Assembly (NCBI RefSeq): GCF_040807025.1
Contig: NC_090946.1
Span: 3,886,001 to 3,950,000, forward strand
Direction of reading: 5' to 3'
From: Struthio camelus
Lineage: Eukaryota > Chordata > Aves > Struthioniformes > Struthionidae
DNA: 64,000 nucleotides
The notes beneath the pieces are model-generated. The model saw only the letters and a program-made list of their open reading frames with translations. It had not been told where the DNA came from and made no database searches. Of the stretch, positions 12,446 through 26,599 are shown one piece after another (the stretch's first letter is position 1; the number at the start of each line of letters is the position of its first letter). The position numbers were made by a program, and so were the translations under genes.

Positions 12446-12694
12446 CTCCAGGTTTCTCTGTCCTCATCACTCTTTCACATATTCTGCAGGATCTGGCAAG
12501 GAAGCTGACGGGTTCAGACTTCAAAAGAGCAAGATGTGACGCAGAAAACCACAGAGGGAGGAAAAACAGCTTTTTCCTCCCAGGCCCCCCCCCCCATCAC
12601 CCTTCCCCGAGCTGGGTAGCAGAGGCGTCAGCACCCCAAGCACCCGCCCGCTCAGCCGCCAGCGCCGGGGTGGAGGAGGCAGCCAGCTGTCCTG

Positions 12695-15600
12695 ATGGCA
12701 GCCCAGCGTCCCGTGCTGGGGTTGTTGCTCGCTGTGGGGACATGGGGTGAGTACCCTGGGTGGGGGGTCATCCCTTTGGGGGCTGGCGGGTCGTGCCAGG
12801 GTCCTGCAGGGCAGGCAGTGCTTGGGCTCAGTGCCATGGCAAGGTCCAGCTCTGGCACTGAGGGCTGTACTTGGTCTGTGCCCAAGTGCTTTTTCCAGGG
12901 AAGCTGGGGGGGGGGGGGGCAGAGACTCCACACACCCACTCTCCGCAAAACCCCTCTGAGCACGAGAGGTTTGGGATGGCTTTTGAAAGAAGGGCAAGGA
13001 CAAAGGGCCTTTGAATCAAAAAACAGCATGAAGGCATGGGGCTGCTGCCCAGCTGCAGCCTGGGGAGCGAAGCAAGCACGAGCCCAGGCAGGCATGCCGC
13101 GGCCAGGGCCACGTGGGTGCTGCCCCCCAAAACCCCTGGGGTCTCCTGGTCCCCAGGACGGTTGTCACCACCCCAGCGTTACATTATCACCCAGACGATC
13201 GGGGGGTCTTCAGCCCTCCGTCTGCAGACACAGCTCGTGCATCAATGTCTCCTGGAGCAGCTCCTGAGTGAGTAACGGGCCTGGCAGCACGGGGCACCCA
13301 GCCGCCTCCTCGGAGCTGCTCCAGCCATCCTGCATTTCTCCCAGCACAAATGTTCCCCTGTGCTGGCATCACTCACCGCCAGAGCCTGGGGGGGGTCTTT
13401 GCTCACGGGGGCCACCCCACCTCCTTTTCCGGAGCCACCAGCCCCAAGCAGTGATGGAGAGCACTAGGCAGGCAACCCAAATTAAAAACAAAAATGATTG
13501 CCAGCACAGGTGCTGAAACCTGCCTGGCTGAAATAAGCAGCAATAGCCACAGGCAAAGGTATCTGTGGGTGCTCAGTCCTGCCTGGCGTGCACTGGAAGC
13601 TGGGCCTCCGCGGCACTTAGTGCCGCAGGACAGGTCTTCTGTGCAGTTGGCCTGGCGGGAAGCAGTATGGCCAGGCTGCATGAGGTCGTTCATTTTTATT
13701 TTTTTAATTAAAGGTGTGAGGAGGAGGGGTGAGAGCAGATTCCCCATGAAAGCCAGAAAATACTCTTTTATTACCAAGGAAAATGGCATTAGGAGGGAAG
13801 AAGGGGGGTGCATAATGCAGAAACCCCAGCATGTTAACTGAATCAGAGACTTGGGGTCTGGGCTGACGGTAGCAGCAAAGACGCCAGTTTTCTCTGATGA
13901 CCGATGCGGCACCCAAGCATCATGCAGAGCGCCAAGGAGATTTTGCAGGAATTGGTAAACCTTGTGCAGAAATAGCCTGTAACAGCCAGGAGCCTGGAGA
14001 CACTGGTGCTCCCAACCCCTGGAGATGTGGTGGGGCTCCGCGCACCAGCTCTGGCCATGGCTGCCCAGCATGACGGCTCCCAACACAGGTTTTGGGCCAC
14101 GGGGAGCCTGCGTGGGTGCGCTGGGGTCTCCAACTTGCTCTCCCCAGCACATGTTGCTCACTGGGAGCTTGGCTCTGGGGGCTGCTTTGTTCATCTCAGC
14201 AAGGATCCAGCCAGCAAGTAGGCACTTGGAGGGCTTTAAGGCTGTATATTTAATATGAGCAGGACCCTCAAATCCCTTTAGGTAAGTGCCGCTAGGGGGG
14301 TAACACTGTCAAAAGGCTAAGGGCACTCTGCATGGTCTGGGGGAGTTTCTTTGCATTTGTGTGTCCCTTTGCACGGGACGCTTCCCATGACAGAGGTGCC
14401 ATCAGGCTGCGTGGCCCCCGTCGCGGCCGGGGGGCAGGAACACAACTCACATCTCTCTCCTTTGCAGCCCTCTCTAGCTGTGGAGAAGTCGCCCCGAGCC
14501 TCGAAGGTGAGTGTTGACAGGGGGCCATCCCTCCTGGAGCCCGGAGCCCATGCGCAGGTCCTGTGGATGGGGGCTCACCAGCACAGCACATGCACCTCAA
14601 CCTGCGCTCACACCTGCACCTCTCTGTGCACTTCCCCAACTGGTGCCTTTTCCTTCCTGCCCCATTTCATGAGCAGACCTCACTGCCGTTTCAGAGCGTG
14701 CCAGTGCCCAGGAGCTGGGCATATCTCCTTGCAGTAGGAGAATGAGCAGCCCAGGGCTTCCCAAAAGCTAGTCCTGCCGGCTGCAATGGTACTGCCAGGT
14801 TCCCGCGTGCCGATGGGCACCCCAGCACCATCACACAGTGGAAAACATGCCGATAGCTTGCGGGGAGAGGAAGAAAGCCCCTAATCCCTACGCTTTCCCC
14901 GCAGAGCCTGTTTTGCAGCTTGCTGGCACAGGCTGCCGGTGCTCAGGGGTGCTGGAGGTGAAGAAGCACGGCCAGTGGAGTAGAGTGTCCTGGGACGGAG
15001 CGAACAGAGTTGCTGCTGCTGTCTGCAAGCAGCTGGGCTGCGGGCCCCCCACTGCTGAGGCCTTCCAGCTCATCTTCTCCCACGCGAAGATGCCTTGCAT
15101 GAAGCCGTCCCAGTGTGGAGGGAAAGCAGCTCCGCTGGTGGGGTGCACCTGGATACTGGCCAACTGCACGGACTACGTCACCCTGGCCTGCAGTGGTGAG
15201 CCTGGCCACCCGCCCCTGTCCCAGCCACCCCTGCAGCCCCCCGGCCTGGCCAGCCCCAACTGGTGCTTCCCTTGTTGTTTCAGAGCCGGCCGAAACCACC
15301 ACCGAGCCCCGGCCGGCACCTGAGACCACCACGCCAGAGCCTACTGGTAAGAGCCTGTCCCTGCCCAGCTCCACCACTGGCTGCTCTGACCATGGCACAG
15401 TGAAAGGTGTCCATCAGCCGCAGTGCAGCAATGAGCCCCGCTGCGAAACGGGAAGCAAACATGCCAATGCAACCCGCGAGACATGAGTATTTCAGTGAGA
15501 TCCCTGGGCCTCATTAATGGTGTTTGCAGTGTTAATGGTGCAATTAAGTCTCACCCGCTAGTGCACAGCAGGATCAGGAGGTGATTGCTATGTCAGTGTT

Positions 15601-18600
15601 GTCCCCTTGATAGGCATATGGGGCAAGGGGACAGTTGGTGGGTTGTCCCCTCTCTCCGGTGTGCTGAAGGGCAGGTCTGGACCGTGCAGGTGCGGGGGAC
15701 GATTATCGGCTTCATGACAGCATGTGGGCCAGCGGCTCCATGGCTTGGCAGCCACAGCAAGCGGGGTGGCCCAGATGCTGCACACGTAGCAGAGGGACGG
15801 GTGGTAGACACAAAGAGTGAGATACCCTGGGGATGTGCCTCATACTACAAGGAGAGTTGCACGCGCAGATGGAGAGATCACCTCTTCAATTAATAGGCAA
15901 AGGAGGGATCTGCTCCCTGTGCAATACAGCATCTGGCAACTTTTTGCCAAATAAGGTTCATAAGTGACATCCTGGTCGGTAACGAGCCGCGCTCTCTGTG
16001 TCCTCTTGCCAGGTGCTGCTAGGCTTAGGCTGGTGGATGGGAACTTCAGCTGCTCAGGGTTCGTGGAGCTGTACATGCAGGGGCTGTGGGGCGCCGTGGG
16101 GGTCAGCGCGGGCGCCTGGCCCGACCTAGCCACCCGAATCTGCGAGGAAGTGCATTGCGGCAGCCTCATCGGCAACTACATCACAGCGCCGGAGGCGGGG
16201 AGCCACTTACCGGTACAATGGGAGATGGTGGGGCCCTGCGAGAGCTACTCAGTCCTGGACTGCTTCAATCGAACAAGTGACAGTCGGGGGAAAGTGCCTG
16301 CCTTCGTCATCTGCTCCGGTGAGACAGCTTGTCCCCGGCACGGGGCCACCCCGGTTGTGTGTCCTCCCTTGGACCAGCTCACTAGTCCCATGCCCATGAG
16401 CTGGACAGTGTGAGGTGAAGGCAGGCATGGTGAGGGGCTGGGGGAGCACAGGGTCAGCATTCAGGGTGTTATTCCTCTCCTGCAGTGCCAGTCCTAATTT
16501 GGGCATCTGGTGGAGACAGAAGGACCAGGTGCTTGCGAAACTGGACCCCCTGCTTCCAGCCGGCTGCAGGCCAGGCAGCCAAAGCCCTGCATAAGTAGGG
16601 ATATAATCCCTTCCCGCGTCTCCTATCGGACCCCTCCACCCGACGGTCCCCCATGGCTCTGCGGCTCCTCCTGGACCTGTGCTGCCCATGGGGCAGGAGT
16701 GCCCATGGCTGCCCCACGCACCCCCTTCGCCCCATGCCCCAGGCATCCACCCACTCCTGCACTTTTTCTTTCTTGTACAAAGACAAAACAGGAAATCTCC
16801 ATATCACGCTCAGTTCCTGGAAGCCCCATGCCATTGCAGCTCTGGGTTTCAAACAAAGCAGCGCTGCGGTGCACAAATAGGAAAGCATGGGAAAGAGCAG
16901 AGTGCAGAGCAAATGCAGCGCTAGCACCCTGAAACTCGGCACATGCCAGCGGATATGAGGTGCAGCGGCAGAGCACAGCACCCTTGCTGTGCAAGGGCAA
17001 AGCAAAGTACTCGCTCCTGGGGAGTGCGTGCAGGCGGGACGCTGAGCCCGTGCCCTGCTTCGTTTTCCTGTCCCGCGCAGCCGCCCTGACCCTGCTCTGC
17101 CTCTGTCCTGCAGGCTCCCAGCCCCGGGCCATGCGGAGGCTGGTGGGAGGCCTGACCACCTGCGAGGGGTACATTGAGGTGTTTCACGGGGACCGGTGGC
17201 AGGTGTTGTGCGACGAGCCCAGGCAGCGGGCCGAGCGGGGCAAGCAGGTATGCCAGGAGCTGCGGTGCGGGAACCTCTCCTCCAGCACCATGCTCGAGGA
17301 CCCCCCAACGATGGGCATCACCTGCACCGCTCGTGACCTCCACCTCTGCCCTGCCAGCCACAGAGGGCTCCGGACCTGCTCCCGTACCAGGATTGTGTGT
17401 AAGCAAGAGTGCGATCGTGTCATGTTTGCGGAGCCAGGATTTACCCTTGCAAATGTCTGTGGGCTGGTGGAGGAGGTGACTCTGGGGCTGCAGATCAGGG
17501 ATGGCACTGGCAGGCACAGCGCAGGAATATCCTTGCCCAGACAGCCTCCATTGCCTGCTGCGGTCCCAGAAGGGGTGGCTGGGCTGCCACAGGTCCAGGA
17601 GACAGCAATGCCGGCGGCTCATGACATCCATCCATCTTCTCTCCAGGCCAGGACTCCAAGCCGCGTCCAGCCAGCCTGGGAGCCGGCACCATTGTGAGCA
17701 TCTTCTTGGCCCTGATTCTCTTTGGCATCCTCCTGCTCATCTGCGGACCCCCTGCCTACAAGAGACTGATGAAGAAAAGTAAGTGACAAGCTCTAAGCTG
17801 GACATGCTGGTTTCCACAGCACCTCCACCTTGCATCCACCCTGACACCTGAGGAGATGCATAAGTGCTTTGCTCTGGCCGGCCTCTCCGCAGCTGGGGCT
17901 GGGTGCTTCCAGTGGGACCATCCCCGCCCTGGTATTCGGGGGCACAAATCCCTTTTTCCCATTGTCTCCCTGTGTCTGACCCGTGCGGCGCTGACACAGA
18001 AAGCCTCTCGGATCAGATGGTGCTGTGCATTTTGCACGCTGGGGGAGGATTAAATGCGGAGCAGACACAAAAGAGCAGGCGGACTGTGTTTCACAAGCCA
18101 TGCCTAGCATCCACCTCACCGCGTGGCAGAGGGCTTACTGGGTGCAGCAGATTATTTGGCATGGCATATGGGGCCCACGGGCAGCAGCCACGGGGTAGAA
18201 AGCGGTCAAAGGAGACGCAGCCCACTTCTGGCAGAGGGATCAGGCAGTTCCTGGGGGAGATCCGATAGGTCCTATCACACCGCCCTCCCCTTCTTTCCCT
18301 TCCAGTCTCCAAGAAGAAGCAGCGTCAGTGGATTGGCCCCACGGGACTCAACCAAAACGGTGAGGAGCACACGTGGGTGGGCAAGGAGGGGAGGTGGGTG
18401 GCAGCGGTCCCTCCCTGCACCTCTCCCTAATCCCCGTGCATCCTCTGAAAGCCGGCCCCCGCTCCCAGCCATGGGACTCGGGTTTCGGGACTCGCTCAGA
18501 GGTCGCTCTCACTGAGCTGCCCCCAGACCACAACACAGGCAGCAGGGCTGTGGTGCAAGGGGCCTCCGCGCCAATCCACTGCTCTGGCTTCCTGCCGCCC

Positions 18601-19328
18601 ACCACTGCTCTGACTCACCGGCGCCCTAGTGACTCAGCAGAGAGGGCTGAGCCTCACGCGCACCCTGTCCCACTCTTACTCAGCCCCTCCGCACCGCTAG
18701 CTTGCCTGGAGGCCTCCCTCCTTGGGTGCAAGCAGAGACCGTGGCCACGGGCCACTTGGTGCCCTGCCTCACAGGAGAGAGGATGGGAGGACTCAACCTT
18801 CTGCTGAAGCAGTTGGCACCGAGAGCCACCTCCTCAGTCCTTAACGCTCGCTCCCTCCTGCCGTCCGTTCCAGTTTCGTTCCACCGCAGCAGCACCGTCA
18901 ACCTGAGGCCGCGGGCTGAGGGGCCGAGGGCACAGGGGGAGGACAATGACTATGCACAGCCTCCCAAGAAGAACCCCTACCTGTCAGCTTATCCAGGTAA
19001 GGCATCGTGAGGAGAATGCAAGGGAATGACTTCTCTGTGCGCCCTTCCTGCCCACGTCAGCGGGGAAGAACCAGACTGGTGGCGTTTGAGGGAAAGCCAC
19101 GTCATAGTGAGATGCAGTCGTCGCTGTTGTTGATGCTGGGTGATAGGCTGCTCTGGGGCTGGAAGACTGCTTCCCAGCCCTTCCACCTCTCCTTGCCGAC
19201 TCAGGGAGATATGGAGCACGCCATAGTTTATTCCCTTCACAGCTCTGGAAGGTGCGTCCCGATCTTCCAACCCTCCAGACAATTCCTCCGATAGCGACTA
19301 CGACTTGCACTCTGCCCGGAGAGTGTGA
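12695..19328 (+). CDS. CD5: CD5 lymphocyte scavenger-receptor glycoprotein
   Basis: CD5 is a T-cell and B-1-cell surface receptor that dampens antigen-receptor signalling. Ten exons, all phase 1: 12695-12746, 14468-14506, 14905-15195 (SRCR1), 15284-15346 (Thr/Pro/Glu linker), 16013-16318 (SRCR2), 17114-17398 (SRCR3), 17647-17778 (membrane), 18306-18359, 18874-18996 and 19243-19328. The joined frame encodes 476 residues (human 495). The signal peptide starts MAAQRPVLGLLLAVG and the membrane helix is about residues 360-380. The cytoplasmic part is strikingly conserved: KKKQRQWIGPTGLNQN, SFHRSSTVN, NDYAQPPK, YLSAYPALEGA and SSDSDYDLH, which include the tyrosines of the known ITAM-like and C-terminal sites. 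SRCR2 has six cysteines as in human CD5 and SRCR3 has eight. SRCR1 lacks the Cys expected at the WSRVSWDG position. Start chosen because this ATG opens the only signal-peptide-like frame with a good donor. Confidence 0.95.
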
Positions 19329-19582
19329 CTTCCCTGCAAGAGGTAAGACCATCTCGGGCTCCCTTTTCTTCCTGGCCTGAGCCATCTTCTCCTGTCCTGT
19401 TATCTCCTCACTCAAAGCTATCACAGGACATTCATGTGCATGACAGCTAAATTGAGCACCTGCTGAATTAGCCTGTCTGTGGCTTCTTAAACTTTAGCAA
19501 ACATGAGTCTTGTTTTCTACATCAGTCATTTTCTTGACCTGCAGACAGAGGTGGGATTCAACATACAGGAAAAAAAAAAAAT

Positions 19583-20555
19583 AATAAAACTGACAAAAGA
19601 GAAGACAAATACCTGAGAATTCTGCACTGATCACCTTGGAAGAAAGCCTTTCTGTGTTCCCCTACAGAGATGTAATGGCTCTCATCCTGCTTCCAGGGAG
19701 GGAGACTGGGGAATACCTCTGCAAGCTGGAGACCTCCCCGGTCTGATTTCCAGCCGTGTGGTGTTCTCAGAGCCCCCACTAAAGTCAGAGCTAAACCTGC
19801 TGGTGCTCCTTGCAGCTGAACGTCAAACCTGAGCGCTTCATTCTGGACTGCCCAAACTCGAGGCATCGAAGATCAGTATCTGCTTGCGACAAGCACTGAT
19901 TGCAAATCTCTCAGCTCTGACCTAATCTAGCTTGGCTTTGGCGCTCTGCTATCACCCTGGTATCTGAGCACCTTTCCGAGAAAGCTTCATCTCACTTACC
20001 CTCTTCTTTATAGGTCTCCCACCTGAGAGTGTACAAGGTGGGGTTTTTTTAAGCTATTCACCTGAGCCTTAAAGGCCCACAGGTAGCAGCAGGCCCTGTG
20101 TCTGCACAGAGAACAGAGCCACAACGTTCACAGTAGTTTGGGACGGGGTTGCCTGCTTCTCTGTCGCTCTAAACTAGGATAACCACACTCCTCACCCTGG
20201 TGGGGCCAGGCTGAAAGCAAAATCTGCTGCTGCCTACAGAGCTCTCAGATACCACGGGGATGAACTCCATGAAAAGAACTGCCATATCCTCGTCCTCTGA
20301 GTCACTTAGTGAGCTGTGAAGACGCAAGCTTGGCTGCGTTTGCCACTCGATAGAAGTCTAGATGTTTGAAGGAGAGTGGTTAGCTTGGGATACTGCCTGC
20401 ATGCACATGTGAGTGGGGCTTGAGTGAATGCATATGGGAGAGTGTGAGGTTTGTGCAGACATATAAAACAGCACAGACACACGAGGAGAACGGGAAGGAT
20501 AAAAATACTGAAAACAAACCTGAGATATTTAATAAGCAATGACTGTTGTAATAAA
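19583..20555 (+). other. CD5: Candidate CD5 poly(A) signals
   Basis: AATAAA hexamers lie at 19583-19588 (inside an A-rich run) and at 20550-20555, the latter followed by a T/GT-rich stretch. The second gives a 3' UTR of about 1.2 kb and is the better candidate. CD5 and VPS37C end tail-to-tail across this interval. Confidence 0.4.
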
Positions 20556-20599
20556 ATTGTTTTTCTAGTAATTATGTCTTGTTCTCTTCCTTCCAACAC

Positions 20600-22385
20600 T
20601 ACAAATGCCGTTCCTTAGAGCACCAACTTCCCAACTAGTGAAGGAAAACGGGGAACAGAAAATGACAGCCCACGGGATGCATAAGAGATAGTGCTAGAGG
20701 AGGGAAGAGATCGGCTGATGGAGAAGAGCACTGCCCAAACAGGCCTGTTAGGAAAGATGAAAACAAGAGAGCAAGATGGCTCAGAAAGAAGGTAGTCCTG
20801 CAAGAGGGTGAAAGGTTTTATTGACAACATCAAGAGGAAGTTGGTCTAAGGACACCAAAAGGGCATAAAAAGATCAATAGACAATATCAACCAGATGCCA
20901 CGTCATTTCCCAAAACAATCACTGCCATGACCCCGCATGCAATTCATCAAGTTTTATTATTGTAATTAACCACAGATATGGAATTGTTTCCATCAAATCC
21001 CAAAGGCATTCATCCTGATCTAGTCCATTAGTTATCTTTCCTTATAAATAACTTAGGGGGATACAAGCAGAATTCGGAGCATAAAGTGCTGAGCAAAGCT
21101 AATCCCATTTCCATTAACAACTTGTCATTCACTCTGTTATCTAGTGTTTCCTGAGGAGCGAAGGGAGACAGTGAGGAACGCTGGAGCCCTTAACATCCAG
21201 AATAAACCCTCCTTTCCCCCAGGGCACTTGAGGAGAGAGGCAGACGATGTGGTAGGCTGTTGAGGCCCCTGTGTTTCACAGAACCGTACTGGAGGCCAGC
21301 TGTGAAGAGCCGGATGGCAGGTACTGATCCCCACTCTTCCCCAGCTTCCCGTGTTCCAAGACACATGCCTCCTTACCCCTAAAGTAACAGCAGCTCCCAA
21401 GACATCATGCCAACCCAGTTTACTTCAAAAACACATGTAATATTCAGGTGTTGAACTCCAGGGAGTTACCAGAGCCTTGGTGCTTCAGTGAGATAGTGCA
21501 CAACCAGCACAGGTGGGGAACAGCTCCTATGCTGGACAAGACGGAGTGGTAAAGAGCCTCACTGGTGAGCTGGGAATACCTGAACTCAGTGGAGTCGGGA
21601 ACCACCTCTGCTTTGGACTAGAATGGTACTCACTGGGCAAATGGAGGCAGCTGTGAGGAAAGCCTGACCTCACAGTCAGCTGGGAAAGGCTTGAGCAGAG
21701 CTGGTTTACAAGTTATTCTGCACCAGCATAAAGAACCCTGACACGCCTCAAGGCTTGGCCCATCCCAACAGGCTAGCTAGCTGCTTCTCCCTGCAAAGAC
21801 ACATTATGAATCGATTGCCAGTCTGGCTGGCTCTGTTTCTCATTTCCAAGAAGGCCCTAGGGAAGCAATGAGCATTTAGTATTAGAAATACTGTCAGAAG
21901 ATTCCCACTGTGTCTTTTGAACACCTGTGAAAAAGCTTAGAATTATTATACTACATATGTTAGAGAGAGAGAGAAAACTACACGCATACAAAGAAGAGTC
22001 TCTCTCGCTCACCCATGCAGACACACACAGAGGAGTCAGGTTCTCAGCTGATGTGATCAGTGCATGTCATTCCCATGTATCTCAGTTGAGAATCTAGCTG
22101 ACTACTTGTATTTTATCTCAGAGACGGGACTAACTGACTTGTAAGTGGCCACTTCAGCCAACAAGCAATCATCACAACCAACCTAAAAAGGTGCAGCCCA
22201 TGGAGATAGCATCAGCCTCACTGACCCCTGGTGCCTCTGCTGTCTGCCTCACATCAGAGCCATGCCTCTTTTCCTATATAATACTAACACATGGACGGGC
22301 CTAAGAGCAATGCTCTCGGCTCTTTCTTCTTCCTCAGTCCACGAAAAGGAGGGAGCAGCAGAGCATACTCCCCAGGAGTCTTGAT
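20600..22385 (-). other. VPS37C: VPS37C 3' UTR and CD5-VPS37C junction
   Basis: Downstream of the VPS37C stop on the minus strand, reverse-complement AATAAA signals occur at 20953-20958 and 20817-20822, giving a 3' UTR of about 1.4-1.6 kb. No other gene is visible. Short CA and AG runs near 21960-22030 are ordinary simple repeats. Confidence 0.5.
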
Positions 22386-24359
<1,974 letters not shown>

Positions 24360-24379
24360 TTAGATGGGGAAAGGAAGGC

Positions 24380-25790
24380 AAATAAAGACTAGGTTTTCTA
24401 AAGTCAAGTATGTATTAGTCAATAGATACTAATCGTATTACAGATTAAAAAATAGACTTGCTAAACTACTCCAAACAACTATGCTAGAGAAGTTCCATGC
24501 TCTAAAGAAGCAGCGAGACTGAGGGCAGAGCGAGAAGAAAAACACAACATCTCTAATCACTTCTTCTTTGGTAACTTATTTTTTCCTTTTCACCCAGTAC
24601 TTGCAAGGACTACTTGTGTGTGCCAGACATTTTTGTCAAGGAAACACCTACTCACATCCACTTTATGCTAGGACGACATCACCCTGATTGTCAAATTCTC
24701 AAACTCCAGCTGGCTTTTTTGCACCATCCCATCCAATATTTGTGTTCTGCTAAACAAATCTCCCAGATCTGTTTATATCCATCCATGCTTAGGAATCACA
24801 AACACTGATGTGATCACCTTTGTCACATGGGTCTTCCTGTATTTCTAACTCTCCAATTCCTCAATTCCTGTCTCATTTTATGTATTTTCTTTTTAGCTAC
24901 ATGGTGCCATCACCTCTCTTGCTTGTTGGTAGTGTCCTTATGCATAATGCTATTATTGAATACTTACTACACCGTGAACTTGATTCAATACTCACAATTT
25001 TGAAAACCAGTACAATAATATTAGAATCAGTGAAATAACAGATTTGCTGCACTACTGTCCGTGATTTATTCCCAATACCTTCTGACTGCCTTGCAACAGT
25101 TAGCAAATATTAAACATTCATATCACGGGTTCTAGGAAAGATGTGGGGTGTGATACAGCTGAATTCAACAGAAAACAGGAAAGAAACAAAGGAGCAGTGC
25201 TCTCCTGCAAGAGGGAAAGAGGCATACCAAATGGACTGCTGACAGGGACTCCTCCGTTGTCCTAACTGCTCTTGGCTCTTCTACCTTTGGTCCAAATGAA
25301 ACATCTCAAAGATATCGTTCTGTAAGTGTTGCATCAGTCTCTACAAGTAACACAGAGCGTCAAGCTCACGTTCAGGATTACAAAGCCTCTTCACTCAGGA
25401 TCCGGTCAAACACATCTAACGAATAACCACGTAAAACCAGGCTGGGAAACTGGCTCCCCCACCACATACATGCATATACATGCAATGTCATCACTCTGCA
25501 ATCAGAAATAAGATTACGTGGAGGGGGTGCGATTCTATCAAGAGGGCTCACAAAGTGTAAGACAGGAAAAGTAGGAAGAGTGGCAAACGGCAACCTTATC
25601 CTCTGCGGTGGTAACAGACCGAGACGTGGCAAATGGTAGGTGGGCAGATTCTGAATGGCACAAAGGAAGGTTGGCACAGAGAGCTGGCCACGGCTGCGTG
25701 CGCAGCACGGCACCGCAGGAGGCAGGGGCTCTCCTGGCTTCCGTGGGCAGCAGGAGCTAGCGTTGCACACAGCGCTACGGCCCGACCGGT
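24380..25790. other. VPS37C 5' intron
   Basis: AT-rich sequence between the first coding exon of VPS37C and the CpG island. No exon, RNA gene or repeat family was recognised. Short open frames here have no supporting features. Confidence 0.5.
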
Positions 25791-26570
25791 AAGGTGACAA
25801 GCGAGGCCTCGCCTCTCTGAGAGACAGTACTTCCTAGCTCCCACCGGTCTCGGACTTGGGGCAGCAGCGCGGACCGGATCCCTCGGCTCAGAAACGCCGG
25901 GGGCACCGCCGGGCACGGCCGCCGCGGACCGGCGCAGCCCCCTGGTTAGGGCAAGAAACGCCCGACGTCGGCGGCCGTTGGGGGCGGCCGCGACCGTTGG
26001 GGGCAGCCGCGGCACGCGCCCCGCGCGGGGAAGGGGGGGGGCGGCACGGCGCGCGAGCCCCGCCTCCTCTCGCGAGACTCGGCGCGCGAAAACCGGGGCG
26101 GGGGGAGGCACGAAACGGTAACGGAGCCAGTAAACCCCCCCCCCGCCCCCGGCGCCGGGACTCACCTCCGAGAGCCAGGCGCCCCCCCTTTCCCCCCCGC
26201 CTCCCTCGGCCACACGCTTCCGCGTTCCGGTCCGGCAGCGGAAGTGGGCGGCACCACTGCGCCCGGGCGGAGGGGGGGACCGCCTCCCCCCCCCCCCCCG
26301 GAGGACGAGGGTGGTACATCCAGCCCGCCGGCCGGCGGGGAGTGCGCCGCGCGCCGGCGCCATTTTGTACGGGCTCGGAGAGGGGGAGCTGATGGCGGCG
26401 TTGCGTTGTCTCGCTGCCTTCGCGGTCTCGGCGGCTGGCTGCGAGGGAGGGGAGGCCTCCCTCATGGCTCAGGGAGTGGCTTCGGGACCGCCTGGGGTTC
26501 CCGTCCGGGCTGCGCCCCGCTGGCTCCCGCGCTGCTGGCCCCGGCTTGAGGCAGGGCCTCGCACCCGTTC
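25790..26570 (-). promoter_or_regulatory. VPS37C: CpG island, VPS37C promoter
   Basis: A dense CpG island (many CGCG, GGCGGC and GCCGCC words, C and G runs near 26030 and 26285-26300) in otherwise AT-rich sequence. Its position upstream of VPS37C fits a housekeeping promoter with a noncoding first exon. A bidirectional transcript cannot be excluded. Frames opened by the GC bias on both strands are not credible proteins. Confidence 0.75.
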
Positions 26571-26599
26571 CCTCAGCTGCTCTCCTTAAAATTGCCTGC

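Larger units (their letters stand above)
7410..12694. other. CD6-CD5 intergenic region
   Basis: No gene recognised. It contains a GGGATG-type simple repeat at 7880-8000, a large GGGGATGGGGATGG array just before CD5, and two islands that are AT-richer than their surroundings, near 9360-9560 and 10250-10900. The islands have TAATAA, ATTA and CATGAATAA words and could be regulatory (inference only). Human CD6 and CD5 are likewise neighbours in the same orientation. Confidence 0.6.

Noticed and set aside
11848-12524. Open frames on both strands rich in Asp-Gly or Pro-Ser
   Set aside because: They are translations of the GGGGAT hexamer array; a repeat unit divisible by three stays open without selection. 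No domain, signal or splice support.
25596-26589. Long open frames on both strands in the CpG island, including one starting MAALRCLAAF at 26392
   Set aside because: GC-rich promoter sequence lacks stop codons by composition. The frames overlap on both strands, look like no known protein and lie at the expected VPS37C promoter.
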